Part shown: piece by piece, positions 18,328 through 27,202 of the stretch
Layout: the number at the start of each line of letters is the position of its first letter
How positions within the stretch are numbered: position 1 is the first letter of the stretch
Assembly (NCBI RefSeq): GCF_003325375.1
Contig: NZ_CP030862.1
Location: 6,627,501 to 6,691,500 of the forward strand
DNA: 64,000 nucleotides
Direction of reading: 5' to 3'
Origin: Streptomyces globosus
GTDB taxonomy: Bacteria; Actinomycetota; Actinomycetes; Streptomycetales; Streptomycetaceae
Notes under the pieces: model-generated
Database searches by the model: none
What the model saw: only the letters and a program-made list of their open reading frames with translations
What the model was told of the DNA's origin: nothing
Translations under genes and position numbers: made by a program

Positions 18328-18470
18328 TCGGTAGGACCAACCCTACGCCATCGGAGCGGTGCCCTGTGCCCATTTATCGCCCGCGGCACCCCTCCGACCC
18401 CTGCCATGCGGGCATAAACGCAGGTCAGAGACGTGGTGAAGGAATCGAAGACGGTGGCGGAAGCCCCGCC

Positions 18471-18797
18471 TCAGCCTGCGAGGAAGCGGAGCAGCGCCAG
18501 GGATCCGATGCCGAACGCGATCGTGAGGTAGAAGTTCCGCGTCCGCCAGGCCAGCAGCAGCGTCGGCACCGCGAGCCACAGCCCGAAGTTCCCCGGACCG
18601 AGGTCCAGGCGGCCGTCCGGCACGAACAGCGGCGGGGCGAGCAGCGCGGCGATCACCGCCGGCGGCACCTGCCGCAGCCAGACCACGACCGGGCCGGGCA
18701 GGGACGCCGCCGCCAGGAACAGCGTCGGCAGCAGCCGGGGGCCGAAGGTGACGGCCGCCATCCCGGCGATGGTGAGGGCGAGGACGGGGCTGCTCAT
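18471..18797 (-). CDS. azlD: AzlD family branched-chain amino-acid transport subunit
   Basis: A 108-aa membrane protein with about four hydrophobic segments and the AzlD hallmark FGPRLLPTLF early in the sequence. AzlD works with AzlC to export branched-chain amino acids or analogues. Its ATG at 18797 overlaps the azlC stop (ATGA), so the two are translationally coupled. It is the last gene of a four-gene overlapping minus-strand operon starting with the dioxygenase at 20,861. Confidence 0.85.
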   Translation of the reverse strand: MSSPVLALTIAGMAAVTFGPRLLPTLFLAAASLPGPVVVWLRQVPPAVIAALLAPPLFVPDGRLDLGPGNFGLWLAVPTLLLAWRTRNFYLTIAFGIGSLALLRFLAG

Positions 18798-19597
18798 CGT
18801 CCCGCACCTCCTTCCGCGGGCGCCGCGTCCTCCCCGAGGGCGGAGGAGCGCTCCTCGCGGGGGGTCAGGGCGAGGCCGAAGGTGGCTGCGAGGGCCGCGG
18901 CCGCCAGGACGGCCCAGTACTCCAGGCCGAGCAGGGTCAGCCCCACCGCGAGGGCGCCGGCCAGCACGGCGACGGCCAGGCCCCGCCGGTCGGCGACGAC
19001 GCCCGCCGCCAGCAGGGCCATGAACATGGCGGGCAGCGCGTAGTCCAGGCCGAGCGCCTCCACGTCGGTGACGAGGTCCCCCGCGAGGACGCCCGCCAGC
19101 GTGCCCGCCACCCACGAGCCGTGGACGGCGGTGTTGAAGGCGAACACCTCGGCCTTGGGGCGTTCGGCTCGCTCGGCCCACTGCGCGGAGTGCACGGCGA
19201 AGGCCTCGTCGGTCAGCTCGTACGCGAACAGCGCCTGCTCCCGGCGGCGCCAGCCGGCCAGCCGCGGCGCGATGGCCGCGGACAGCAGCAGGTGCCGCAG
19301 GTTGACGACGAAGGTCGTCAGGACGACCGCGTACGGGGCGGCGCCGACCGCCAGCAGCTGGAGGGCGGCGAACTGCGAGGAGCCGCCGTAGACGAACGCC
19401 GACATGGCCGCCGACGCCCACCAGGGCAGGCCCGCGGTGTGCCCGAGGACGCCGAACGCGAAGGCCACGGGCACGTAGCCGAGCATGACGGGCACGGCCT
19501 GCCCGAGCCCGGCCGCCCACGCCCGCGGCGCAGGCGCGGACGCGGACGCGGACGCGGACGGGGCGGCCGGAGCGGCGGGGGCTGCTACAGGTCGCAC
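18794..19597 (-). CDS. azlC: AzlC family branched-chain amino-acid exporter
   Basis: A 267-aa permease with 7-8 hydrophobic segments. AzlC motifs are visible, including VPVAFAFGVLG, YGGSSQFAAL, NLRHLLLS and ELTDEAFA. With AzlD it would form an exporter for branched-chain amino acids or related compounds. GTG at 19597 starts within the end of the GNAT gene (13-nt overlap), so the start follows from operon coupling. An Ala/Ser/Pro-rich tail of about 20 residues precedes the first membrane segment. Linked to an amino-acid-type dioxygenase and an acetyltransferase, its substrate may be a modified amino acid. Confidence 0.87.
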   Translation of the reverse strand: MRPVAAPAAPAAPSASASASAPAPRAWAAGLGQAVPVMLGYVPVAFAFGVLGHTAGLPWWASAAMSAFVYGGSSQFAALQLLAVGAAPYAVVLTTFVVNLRHLLLSAAIAPRLAGWRRREQALFAYELTDEAFAVHSAQWAERAERPKAEVFAFNTAVHGSWVAGTLAGVLAGDLVTDVEALGLDYALPAMFMALLAAGVVADRRGLAVAVLAGALAVGLTLLGLEYWAVLAAAALAATFGLALTPREERSSALGEDAAPAEGGAGR

Positions 19598-20073
19598 TCG
19601 AAGGTCCTCTCCCCCAGCGCCGGCCGGAAGCCCGCCCCGGTCCACAGGGCGGTCGCCGCCTCGTTGCCGTCGAGGACGGCGAGGAAGATCCGGCGCACCC
19701 CGCGGCGCCGGAAGGCCTCCAGGGCGTCCGCCGCCATCACCCGCGCCAGCCCCAGCCGGCGGTGGCCCGGGTCGACGACCGCGTGGCTGATGCTGCCGCG
19801 CACGCCGAAGGAGCCCGCCAGCAGCGCCGCGACGACGCGGCCCGACGGGGTCCGCACCACGCGGCACAGGTCCGCCGAGTGGGCCAGGTGCCGCGCCAGG
19901 AGCGCCTCGTCCTCCCACTCGCAGTACGCGGCCTGCGGCGCGGCCCGCAGCAGCGCGATGACCTGCGGGATGTCGGCGGCGGCCATCTCGGCCGAGACCG
20001 CGGGCGCCGCCGGCGGGGGCGGCGCGACCAGTACGTCGAACGCCTCGGCGAGCGCCGGCGCTGCCGCCGGCAT
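19585..20073 (-). CDS. GNAT family N-acetyltransferase
   Basis: A 162-aa acyltransferase of the GNAT fold. The acetyl-CoA loop is HRRLGLARVM (about residues 105-114), and the late segment GNEAATALWTGAGFRP is the usual alpha4 region. It would acetylate an amine. Its ATG (20073) shares one base with the dioxygenase stop, and its 3' end overlaps azlC. Between an amino-acid-type dioxygenase and an amino-acid exporter it may modify or detoxify an amino-acid product, possibly as self-resistance for the neighbouring cluster. The substrate is unknown. Confidence 0.82.
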   Translation of the reverse strand: MPAAAPALAEAFDVLVAPPPPAAPAVSAEMAAADIPQVIALLRAAPQAAYCEWEDEALLARHLAHSADLCRVVRTPSGRVVAALLAGSFGVRGSISHAVVDPGHRRLGLARVMAADALEAFRRRGVRRIFLAVLDGNEAATALWTGAGFRPALGERTFECDL

Positions 20074-20861
20074 CAGACCAGCGTCTCGTACGGCGAGCCC
20101 GGCAGGGAGAAGGAGATCGCGAGCACGTCGCGGTAGCCGCCCTTGTCCTCGCCCGCGCTCAGGCCGGTCACGTGGTGCTTCATCGCCCGGTCCTCGAAGA
20201 TCAGGGAGTCGAGCGGGGTGAGGAAGGTGCCCTTGGCGAGGGGCTCCTCGTCCCAGGTGAAGACGGTGCTGTGGCCGCCCTCGACGTCGACGCGGGAGAT
20301 GAGGTGCAGGCCCGCCCACGGGTAGCCGTCGGAGTGGATGCCCTCGGGGACGAGCTCGTTGTACTTGCCCGGGTTGATCTCGATGCGGATCTGGTGGATC
20401 TGGCACACCCAGGTGCGGTCGCGGTACTCGGCCTCGATGGGCAGGTTGTCGAAGTCGTACCGGACCAGGGCCCAAAACAGCGGGTTGGTGTACGTCGACT
20501 CCTCGACGTCGCCGAAGTGCCGCTCGATGCCGCCGACGAAGGCGTTCATGGCCTCGCTCTGGAAGTACGCGACGTGGTCGAGCGGGACCAGCTCGCCCGT
20601 GGCGGGCGTGAACGCGAAGTCGCTGTAGCGGCGGGTGCGGACGGCGCGGTCGCCGCCGCCGAAGTGGACGTCCGGGGTGAGCCGGCCCCAGGACGCCTGG
20701 AGGTCGCCGAACGCGGCGGCGAGCTCCGGGGAGAGGGTCAGGTCGGCGGCCGACACCAGCGCGTAGCGCTTCTCGCGCAGGTCGTCGCGCAGGTCCGGGC
20801 CGACGGCGGCGATGGTGTCCGGGACGGGGGTCCGGCGGGCGGTGGGCACGGCGGTGGTCAT
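20073..20861 (-). CDS. 2-oxoglutarate/Fe(II) dioxygenase, amino-acid hydroxylase type
   Basis: A 262-aa protein of the 2OG-Fe oxygenase family that includes bacterial L-isoleucine 4-hydroxylase. The iron ligands appear as H176-x-D178 (IHSDGYPW) and a distal His at 229 or 230 (AMKHHVTG). Family members hydroxylate free aliphatic amino acids using 2-oxoglutarate and oxygen. It is the first gene of the operon dioxygenase-GNAT-azlC-azlD. A free amino acid made in or for the adjacent cluster is the plausible substrate, but this is inference from context. Confidence 0.82.
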   Translation of the reverse strand: MTTAVPTARRTPVPDTIAAVGPDLRDDLREKRYALVSAADLTLSPELAAAFGDLQASWGRLTPDVHFGGGDRAVRTRRYSDFAFTPATGELVPLDHVAYFQSEAMNAFVGGIERHFGDVEESTYTNPLFWALVRYDFDNLPIEAEYRDRTWVCQIHQIRIEINPGKYNELVPEGIHSDGYPWAGLHLISRVDVEGGHSTVFTWDEEPLAKGTFLTPLDSLIFEDRAMKHHVTGLSAGEDKGGYRDVLAISFSLPGSPYETLV

Positions 20862-20904
20862 GGCGGTGGGTCCCTTCTGGGGGTGCGGACGGGAAGACGG
20901 GCGG

Positions 20905-21513
20905 TCAGCGCAGGCCGAGGGAGGCGTACACGGCGTCGAGCTCGGCGACGTCGAGGCCGGCGGCCTGCCGGACCAGGCGGATGGCCCGGTAGATCTGGTT
21001 GATGTGCGCGATGTCGTGGCCGACGACCTTGCGGATCATGACCTCCATCGTTTCGCCGCCCTGCTCGCCGTGGCGGCCCGTCCGCTGCCAGTCGGCGGGC
21101 GGCAGGGCGGCGAGGAGCGCGACGTTCGAGGCGCGCAGCCCGGTCCAGGCGTCGAGCATCTGGCGGAACGGCAGGCGGGGCAGCGGGGCCCACAGCTGCT
21201 CGTCGTAGCCCGGGTAGACCGGGTCGTCCTCGGTGGCGACGAGCCGCCAGCGGAAGCCGTAGACGATGTCGACGTCGAAGAGGTGGCCCACGATGAACGC
21301 GGCGGGCCACTCGCCCGGCTCGGGGACGGCCTCGGCGAGCTCGGTGGGCAGGTCCGCGAAGAGGCGGGCCGCCCAGACCGGCGTCTGCGCGAGGACGTCG
21401 AAGGGGTCGCGGTCTCCTGCGACGGCGAGGAGGGCGTCGACGTACGCGGCGGGGTCCTCGGTGGCGGAGGGGATGTCTATGCGGTGCACGTCCGTGTCGG
21501 CGAGCGGGCTCAT
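20905..21513 (-). CDS. DinB-superfamily protein
   Basis: A 202-aa helical-bundle protein of the DinB/YfiT type. Metal-ligand-like His residues occur in FIVGHLFDVD and in GHDIAHINQ near the C-terminus. Family members include thiol-dependent transferases using bacillithiol or mycothiol, and many of unknown activity. It lies 43 bp upstream of the dioxygenase operon and 51 bp downstream of the MFS gene, all on the minus strand, so one transcript is likely. It might conjugate or isomerise a reactive intermediate of the neighbouring pathway. Confidence 0.78.
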   Translation of the reverse strand: MSPLADTDVHRIDIPSATEDPAAYVDALLAVAGDRDPFDVLAQTPVWAARLFADLPTELAEAVPEPGEWPAAFIVGHLFDVDIVYGFRWRLVATEDDPVYPGYDEQLWAPLPRLPFRQMLDAWTGLRASNVALLAALPPADWQRTGRHGEQGGETMEVMIRKVVGHDIAHINQIYRAIRLVRQAAGLDVAELDAVYASLGLR

Positions 21514-21564
21514 CGGGGTTTCCTTCCTGAAGGCGGACGGGGGGTGGGGCAGGGGTGAACGGGG

Positions 21565-22812
21565 TCAGGCCGCGGGGGCCGGCTCGGCGGCCGGCTCGGC
21601 GGCCGGGGCTGCGGACTTCGGGGCGCGGGCCGGGGGGACCGCCGCCAGGGCCAGGCCGGCACCCAGGGCCGCCACCGCACCGCAGACCACCCAGTGCAGG
21701 GGTGCCGAGATGCCGTAGAGGAGGCCGCCGACGGCCGGGCCGAGGGCGCCGCCGAGGGTGTGGGCGATGCCCTCGGCGCCCTGGTAGCGGCCGCGCAGGT
21801 GCGCCGGGGAGAACTCGGCCGGGTAGGCGTTCGCGATCGGCGTGTAGATCGTCTCCGCGACCGTCCAGACGACGACGGTCAGCGCGAGCAGCCACACCGC
21901 CTGCACCGCGCCCGTCAGGGCCATGCCGAGGCCGAGCAGGAGCAGGCCGGCGGCGATCACCCGGCGGGGGGTGCGGCGCTCGGTGTGCCGGGTCAGCGGC
22001 AGCTCGATCAGCACGCAGATCAGGGCGTTCAGGCCGAGCAGCAGGCCGTAGACCTTGTTGTCGAAGCCCGCGTCGGTGACGTGCAGCGGCAGGGTCGCGG
22101 TGGACTGCCCGTAGACGAAGGTCGCGGCGACCATCGACCCCAGGAACAGCAGGTACGGCCGGTCGGCGAAGACCGCCCGGTAGCCGCCGCGCCCGCCCTC
22201 CGCCGCCGCCTCCGCGGGGTCCTGCACCGGCGGGCGGCCGCCCGGCAGGGTGCACAGGGCGAGCACGCCGAAGGCGAAGGAGAACAGGGCGTCGCCGAGG
22301 AAGACGTACGTGTACGAGGCCCCGCTGAGCAGGCCGCCGACCAGCGGTCCGACGGCCATGCCGACGTTGATGGCGAGGCGCAGGACGGCGAAGGCCGTCA
22401 CCCGCTGCTCCTCCGGGACCACGTCGACGAGCAGGGCGCCCGCCGCGGGCCGGTACAGCTGGGCGAAGACGCCGACGACGCCGACCAGTGCGGTGGTGGC
22501 GAGCAGCCCGTCGGCGAGGGGCACGAGGGCGGTGGCGGCGCTGCTGCCGAACATCGACACCGCGATGGCGGTGCGGCGGCCGAACCGGTCGGCGACGCTG
22601 CCGCCGACCGCGTTGCCGACGAAGGCGCCGACCCCGACCACGCCGAGGGCCACGCCGGCCTGGAACGCGGAGAACCCGCGGGCCACCAGGAACAGCACCA
22701 GGAATACGTTGAGAAAATTCCCGAATTTGATGAGGAACATTCCGGAGAAGATGACCCAGGCACTGCCGGGCAGATTCCGCAATCGACGGCGCAAGGGTTC
22801 CTCGCCGGCCAT
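21565..22812 (-). CDS. MFS exporter divergent from the biosynthetic operon
   Basis: A 415-aa major facilitator with 12 predicted membrane segments, DHA1-like. Motif A appears as GSVADRFGRRTAI. It is read divergently from the ATP-grasp gene at 23,049, so it is the best candidate exporter for the cluster product. ATG at 22812 has AAGGAG upstream; in-frame starts further up give an N-terminus without a good ribosome binding site. The C-terminus is Ala/Pro/Glu-rich. Confidence 0.87.
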   Translation of the reverse strand: MAGEEPLRRRLRNLPGSAWVIFSGMFLIKFGNFLNVFLVLFLVARGFSAFQAGVALGVVGVGAFVGNAVGGSVADRFGRRTAIAVSMFGSSAATALVPLADGLLATTALVGVVGVFAQLYRPAAGALLVDVVPEEQRVTAFAVLRLAINVGMAVGPLVGGLLSGASYTYVFLGDALFSFAFGVLALCTLPGGRPPVQDPAEAAAEGGRGGYRAVFADRPYLLFLGSMVAATFVYGQSTATLPLHVTDAGFDNKVYGLLLGLNALICVLIELPLTRHTERRTPRRVIAAGLLLLGLGMALTGAVQAVWLLALTVVVWTVAETIYTPIANAYPAEFSPAHLRGRYQGAEGIAHTLGGALGPAVGGLLYGISAPLHWVVCGAVAALGAGLALAAVPPARAPKSAAPAAEPAAEPAPAA

Positions 22813-23048
22813 GGGGGGCTCCTTCCCAAACGGGGGATGAGGTGGTGTCCACCATGGAACCCGCTGGTCAGGGCGGAGAGAAGAGGAAACGGCTGGCATG
22901 AAGCGGGTTGGCACATTCGTGCCTGCGACCTCCGGGCCCCTCCGCCCGGCCGCCCCGCCGCCCGCGCCGGTGCGTTATTCGTGCCGGGCATTCTTGTGCC
23001 ACCCTGCGGGCATTCCCCGGGCGGAATTCATCCGGCAGTGTTCCGGCC
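22813..23048. promoter_or_regulatory. Divergent promoter region of the cluster
   Basis: The 236-bp gap between the divergent MFS gene and the first ATP-grasp gene must contain the promoters of the minus-strand accessory set and of the 12-gene operon. A local AT-rich patch (GCGTTATTCG near 22,972) is the only base-composition feature. I see no confident -35/-10 pair or strong palindrome. Confidence 0.45.
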
Positions 23049-24332
23049 ATGACCGAACACAAGCTTCTCGTCGTCGGCGGACGGATACAGACGCTGCGCA
23101 AGGCGGCGGCACTCGGCATCCGCTTCGTGCTGATCCAGCACAGGGACCAGTTCGTGCCCGAGGCCGCCCGCCTCGCGGAGGCCGTGATCATCGCCGACTA
23201 CACGGACTGGGAGACCACCCGCCCGCTGGTCGAGGCCGCGCACCGGGCGTACGGGTTCACCCGCGTCGTCTCCATCACCGAGCCCGGCCTGGTGCCCGCG
23301 GCCCGGATCAGCGACCACCTCGGCCTCGGCGGCACCACCGAGGAGGTCGCCGAACTGCTGCGGGACAAGCACGCGATGCGCCGCCGCCTGGCCGCCTCCG
23401 ACTCCCCTGAGGTCCGCGCCCTGTCCGTGGCCGCGGCGGAGGTCGACGGCCCGGAGGACCTGGCCGCGTTCGGCGCCGAGCACGGCTACCCGTTCGTGCT
23501 GAAGCCCGCCGACGCCACCGCCAGCCTGGGCGTCGTACGGATCGACGGGCCCGCCGAGGCGGCCGGCGCCTGGGCCGGGGTGGAGGCGCTGCGCGCCCGT
23601 ACCGACCTGCAGTGGGGGTCGTTCTTCACCATCGGCCGGTTCATCGCCGAGCAGTACATCCCGGGGCCGGAGTACAGCGTGGAGACGTTCTCCTTCGCCG
23701 GGCGGCACATCGTCCTCGCCGTGACGGAGAAGCTGACCGGCGACGGGTTCGTCGAGCTCGGCCACGCCCTGCCGGCCCGGCTGGCACCGGCCGACGAGCA
23801 GCGCATCGAGGAGGCCGTCGTCCGCTTCCTGGACGCGATCGGCCTCGCCGACGGGGCCGCCCACACCGAGCTGCGGCTGGCCCCGGCAGGCCCGCAGGTC
23901 ATCGAGAGCCACAACCGGATGGGCGGCGACCGGATCTTCGACCTGCTGGACACCGCCTACGGCATCGACCTGGAGGAGTGGATCGTCGCCTGGCAGTTCC
24001 GCCTGGTCCCCGCGCTCACCGCCCGCCCCGCCGCCCGCTGCGCGGCCGCCACGCGCTTCCTGTCGGCGCAGCCCGGCACCGTCACCGCGGTGCACGGCGC
24101 CGACCGGGCCCGCGCCCTCGACACCGCCATCGACGTCGAGGTCGCCGTACGGCCCGGCGACACCGTCGGCGCGCTGCGCGGCAACTGGGACCGGGTCGGG
24201 CAGGTCCTGGCCTCGGGCCCGGACACCGCCGCAGCCGTCGCCGCTGCCGAGCGGCTCACAGCGGAGGTCGTGGTCGAGACCTCCGCGGCCGTGGCCGCCG
24301 CCGGCGCCGTGCGCGAGGGGGCGGCGGCGTGA
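23049..24332 (+). CDS. ATP-grasp ligase 1 (amino-acid ligase type)
   Basis: A 427-aa ATP-grasp enzyme, first gene of the 12-gene operon. The ATP-grasp fold is seen in YPFVLKPADATASLG (about residues 152-166), EQYIPGPEYSVETFSF (about 204-219) and the Mg-binding segment VIESHNRMGGDRI. Family members form an amide bond by activating a carboxylate as acyl phosphate, as in dipeptide ligases of the dapdiamide and bacilysin type. With its neighbour it would couple the pathway amino acids into a di- or tripeptide. Its stop overlaps the next start (GTGA), indicating translational coupling. Substrates cannot be read from sequence. Confidence 0.85.
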   Translation: MTEHKLLVVGGRIQTLRKAAALGIRFVLIQHRDQFVPEAARLAEAVIIADYTDWETTRPLVEAAHRAYGFTRVVSITEPGLVPAARISDHLGLGGTTEEVAELLRDKHAMRRRLAASDSPEVRALSVAAAEVDGPEDLAAFGAEHGYPFVLKPADATASLGVVRIDGPAEAAGAWAGVEALRARTDLQWGSFFTIGRFIAEQYIPGPEYSVETFSFAGRHIVLAVTEKLTGDGFVELGHALPARLAPADEQRIEEAVVRFLDAIGLADGAAHTELRLAPAGPQVIESHNRMGGDRIFDLLDTAYGIDLEEWIVAWQFRLVPALTARPAARCAAATRFLSAQPGTVTAVHGADRARALDTAIDVEVAVRPGDTVGALRGNWDRVGQVLASGPDTAAAVAAAERLTAEVVVETSAAVAAAGAVREGAAA

Positions 24333-25627
24333 GGATCCTGCTGATCATGCGGAACACGTACGCGTGGCACCGCGAGCACATCGAGACGCTGGAGCGGATG
24401 GGCCTGGAGGTCCACCTCGCCACCACGGTCGCGCAGGCGGCCGACGACGGCCGGTTCGCCGGCGTCGTCGCGATCCCGGAGGAGCTGGAGGGCGCCGCGC
24501 TCGCCGAGCACTGCGCGGCGGCCGCCCGCCGCCTCGGCATCACCTCCGCGATCACCTTCTACGACAGCGACATCGCCGTCACCTCCCGCGTCAACGAGCT
24601 GCTCGGCCACCGCTGGCCGCGCCCCGAGGCGGACGCGATCTCCCGCGACAAGCAGCTCCAGCGCACCTTCCTCGCCGCACACGGCCTGCCCGCGCCGCAG
24701 TTCGCGGCCGTCGACGGCGTGGAGGCGGGCCTGGCCGCCGCCGAGGCCTTCACGTACCCGTTCATCGTCAAGCCCAGCGCCCTCGCCGCCAGCATCGGCG
24801 TCAGCCTGGTCCGCGACCGCGGCGAACTGGAGCGGGCCCTGGCCGACGTGGCCCGGCTCGCCGAGGAGTGGGGCGGCTACTTCCCCAGCGACGGGCCGGA
24901 GATCGCGCTGCTGGAGGAGTTCCTGCCCGGCAAGGAGGTCACCCTCGACGGGGTGGTCCTGGACGGGCGCTTCCACCTCGTGGGCGTCACCAACAAGATG
25001 CAGATGCCCGGCCCCTACTTCGAGGAGGACTTCTACACCCTCCCCTTCCGCACCCCGCAGGAGGAGCCGGAGCTGGTCGCGGCAGCCGAGGGCATCACCG
25101 CCGCCCTCGGGGTGCGGCACTGCCTCTTCAACGCCGAGTTCCGGCAGGACTCCGAGGGCCGCTACCGCGTCGTCGAGTTCGCCACCCGTATGAGCGGCGG
25201 CCAGAACTACCGCAACCTGCGGGAGGTCCACGGCATCGACCCGGTCCGCCTGTACGCGAAGGCCGTGCTCGCCGGCGACGACGCGGACGCCCTGGCCGCC
25301 CTCCTGGACGGGGAGGTGCCGCGCGCCGCGACCCCGCGCGCCGCGGCCTGCATCAAGTTCGCCTACCGGACCGGGACCCTGGTCCGCAACAACGCGGGCG
25401 ACGCCGCGCACTCCCCGCACTTCCGCTCCTACATCCCCGCCTCGCGGCCCGGCGACCGGCTGCGGCGCGCCCCCGAGGGCTGGTACGAGATCGCCGGCTC
25501 GCTGGCGGTCGCCGCGCCCTACCGCGGGCCCGCCGACATCGACCGGGTCGAGCGGATCGCCGCCGAGCTGGACGAACGGCTCGACGTGGTCGTCGTCCCC
25601 GCCCGGACCGCCGCCGCGGCGTCCTGA
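24329..25627 (+). CDS. ATP-grasp ligase 2 (amino-acid ligase type)
   Basis: A 432-aa second ATP-grasp enzyme, not a close duplicate of the first. It shows YPFIVKPSALAASIGVSLV, EEFLPGKEVTLDGVV and the metal-binding end VVEFATRMSGGQNYRN. Like the first it should join a carboxylate to an amine with ATP. GTG at 24329 overlaps the previous stop. Two different ligases in tandem suggest two successive amide bonds, or one amide and one hydrazide bond if a hydrazine is the nucleophile. That second possibility is inference. Confidence 0.85.
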   Translation: MRILLIMRNTYAWHREHIETLERMGLEVHLATTVAQAADDGRFAGVVAIPEELEGAALAEHCAAAARRLGITSAITFYDSDIAVTSRVNELLGHRWPRPEADAISRDKQLQRTFLAAHGLPAPQFAAVDGVEAGLAAAEAFTYPFIVKPSALAASIGVSLVRDRGELERALADVARLAEEWGGYFPSDGPEIALLEEFLPGKEVTLDGVVLDGRFHLVGVTNKMQMPGPYFEEDFYTLPFRTPQEEPELVAAAEGITAALGVRHCLFNAEFRQDSEGRYRVVEFATRMSGGQNYRNLREVHGIDPVRLYAKAVLAGDDADALAALLDGEVPRAATPRAAACIKFAYRTGTLVRNNAGDAAHSPHFRSYIPASRPGDRLRRAPEGWYEIAGSLAVAAPYRGPADIDRVERIAAELDERLDVVVVPARTAAAAS

Positions 25628-25690
25628 CCAGCCGGCCCGCCGGCCCGAAGCCCCGCCCCCGCCCATCCCCGACGCGGAGAGAGCCCCACC

Positions 25691-27202
25691 GTGCACGCCG
25701 ACGACCCCGTGTTCCGCATGGGAATCACCGAGCCCACCGCCATCGACCCGTACAAGGCCCAGGAAGGGGAGGGCATCCTCGTCTGCAAACTCCTCTTCAC
25801 CGGCCTCCTCGCCCTCGACGGGGACGGCGCGCCCGCCCCGGCCACCGCCGTGGCCTGGGAGAGCGACGCGGCCGCCACCACCTGGACGTTCACCCTGCGC
25901 CCCGACACGGTGTTCTCCAACGGCGAGCCCGTCACCGCCCACAGCTTCGTCCGCGGCTGGTCGCGGGCGCTGGACCCGGCAGCCGCCACGGAGACCGCCT
26001 ACCACCTGGCGGGCGTGCGCTCCTTCACCGCCGCCGACGACACCACCCTCGTCGTCGAGCTGTCCGAGCCCGACACCGAGTTCGACCTGAAGACGCTCCA
26101 GCCGGTCTTCAGCCCCGTCCCGGAGTGCGCGGGCCCCGCGCTGGACCCCGCCTACAACGACATGCCGATCGGGAACGGCCCGTTCAAAATGGCCGGCCCC
26201 TGGGAGCACCACCGGGCGATCCGGCTCGTCCGCAACGACCGCTGGAACCTCGGCCCGGCCCCCGAGGTCCGCGAGGTGCACATCGACGTCCTGGACCCGG
26301 TCACCGGCCTCGACGACGAGTACGCCCGCTTCCTGGACGGCACCTACGACTACGCCCGCATCCCGCCGGCCCGCACCGCCGAGGCAGCCGCCCGCGACGG
26401 CTTCACCGAGCAGGAGGGCGCCGGCCTGTTCTACCTGATCCCCTTCTGCCATCAGGCGCCGATGGACTCCCTCGACGCCCGCCGGGCCCTGTCGGCCGCC
26501 ATCGACCGGCAGGGGCTCGTCGACCGGCACTTCCACGGCCGGCGCACCCCCGCCCACTCGCTGCTCTCCCCCTGGTTCGGCAAGGCCCACACCCCGCGCG
26601 GCACGGACGGCGGCGACTGGACGGCCTACGACCCGGAGCGGGCGCGCGCCGCCGCACTGCGCGCCGGGCTCGGGCCTGGCAGCCGCGTGCAGTTCGCGTA
26701 CAACACCGGCGCCGGGCACGACGCGTGGGTCGCCGACCTGGCGCGCGGCCTGGAGGAGGCACTGGGCTGGCGGGTCGAGCTGCTGCGCCTCGACGCCCGC
26801 GGGCTCGTCGACCACCGCACCTCGATCGGCGCGGCCGGCTTCTGCCGGGCCGGCTGGGCCTGCGACTACCCCACGCCCGACAACGTGCTCTACCCGCTGC
26901 TGCACTCCTCCTGCACGGCGCCCGACGCGGCCGGCACCGCCCACGGCGACAACGAAGGCCGCTACGCGAACCCGGAGTTCGACGCCCTCGTGGCCCGCGC
27001 CCGCGGCTGCGCCGACCCCGCCGGGCGCGCCGACGCCTGGCGGCGCGCGGAGGCCGTCGCCATGGCCGACCTGGCGCTGGTGCCGCTCTGGTACCGCACC
27101 GACCAGCGGGTGTACGCCGCCGAACGGATCACGGGCCTGCGCATCGACTTCGACGGCAATCCGACCCTCACCACTGTCAAGGCAAGGAAGACCACGCGAT
27201 GA
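25691..27202 (+). CDS. Leaderless oligopeptide-binding (SBP_bac_5) family protein
   Basis: A 503-aa protein covering nearly the whole family-5 solute-binding fold (OppA/DppA type), for example DPVFRMGITEPTAIDPY at the start and NGPFKMAGPW near residue 160. Secreted members begin with a signal peptide and lipobox, but here the GTG at 25691 leads straight into the mature fold and no other in-frame start exists upstream. No ABC permease or ATPase genes are nearby. It therefore should stay in the cytoplasm, where it may bind an intermediate or act as an enzyme. Its stop overlaps the next gene (ATGA). Confidence 0.82.
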   Translation: MHADDPVFRMGITEPTAIDPYKAQEGEGILVCKLLFTGLLALDGDGAPAPATAVAWESDAAATTWTFTLRPDTVFSNGEPVTAHSFVRGWSRALDPAAATETAYHLAGVRSFTAADDTTLVVELSEPDTEFDLKTLQPVFSPVPECAGPALDPAYNDMPIGNGPFKMAGPWEHHRAIRLVRNDRWNLGPAPEVREVHIDVLDPVTGLDDEYARFLDGTYDYARIPPARTAEAAARDGFTEQEGAGLFYLIPFCHQAPMDSLDARRALSAAIDRQGLVDRHFHGRRTPAHSLLSPWFGKAHTPRGTDGGDWTAYDPERARAAALRAGLGPGSRVQFAYNTGAGHDAWVADLARGLEEALGWRVELLRLDARGLVDHRTSIGAAGFCRAGWACDYPTPDNVLYPLLHSSCTAPDAAGTAHGDNEGRYANPEFDALVARARGCADPAGRADAWRRAEAVAMADLALVPLWYRTDQRVYAAERITGLRIDFDGNPTLTTVKARKTTR

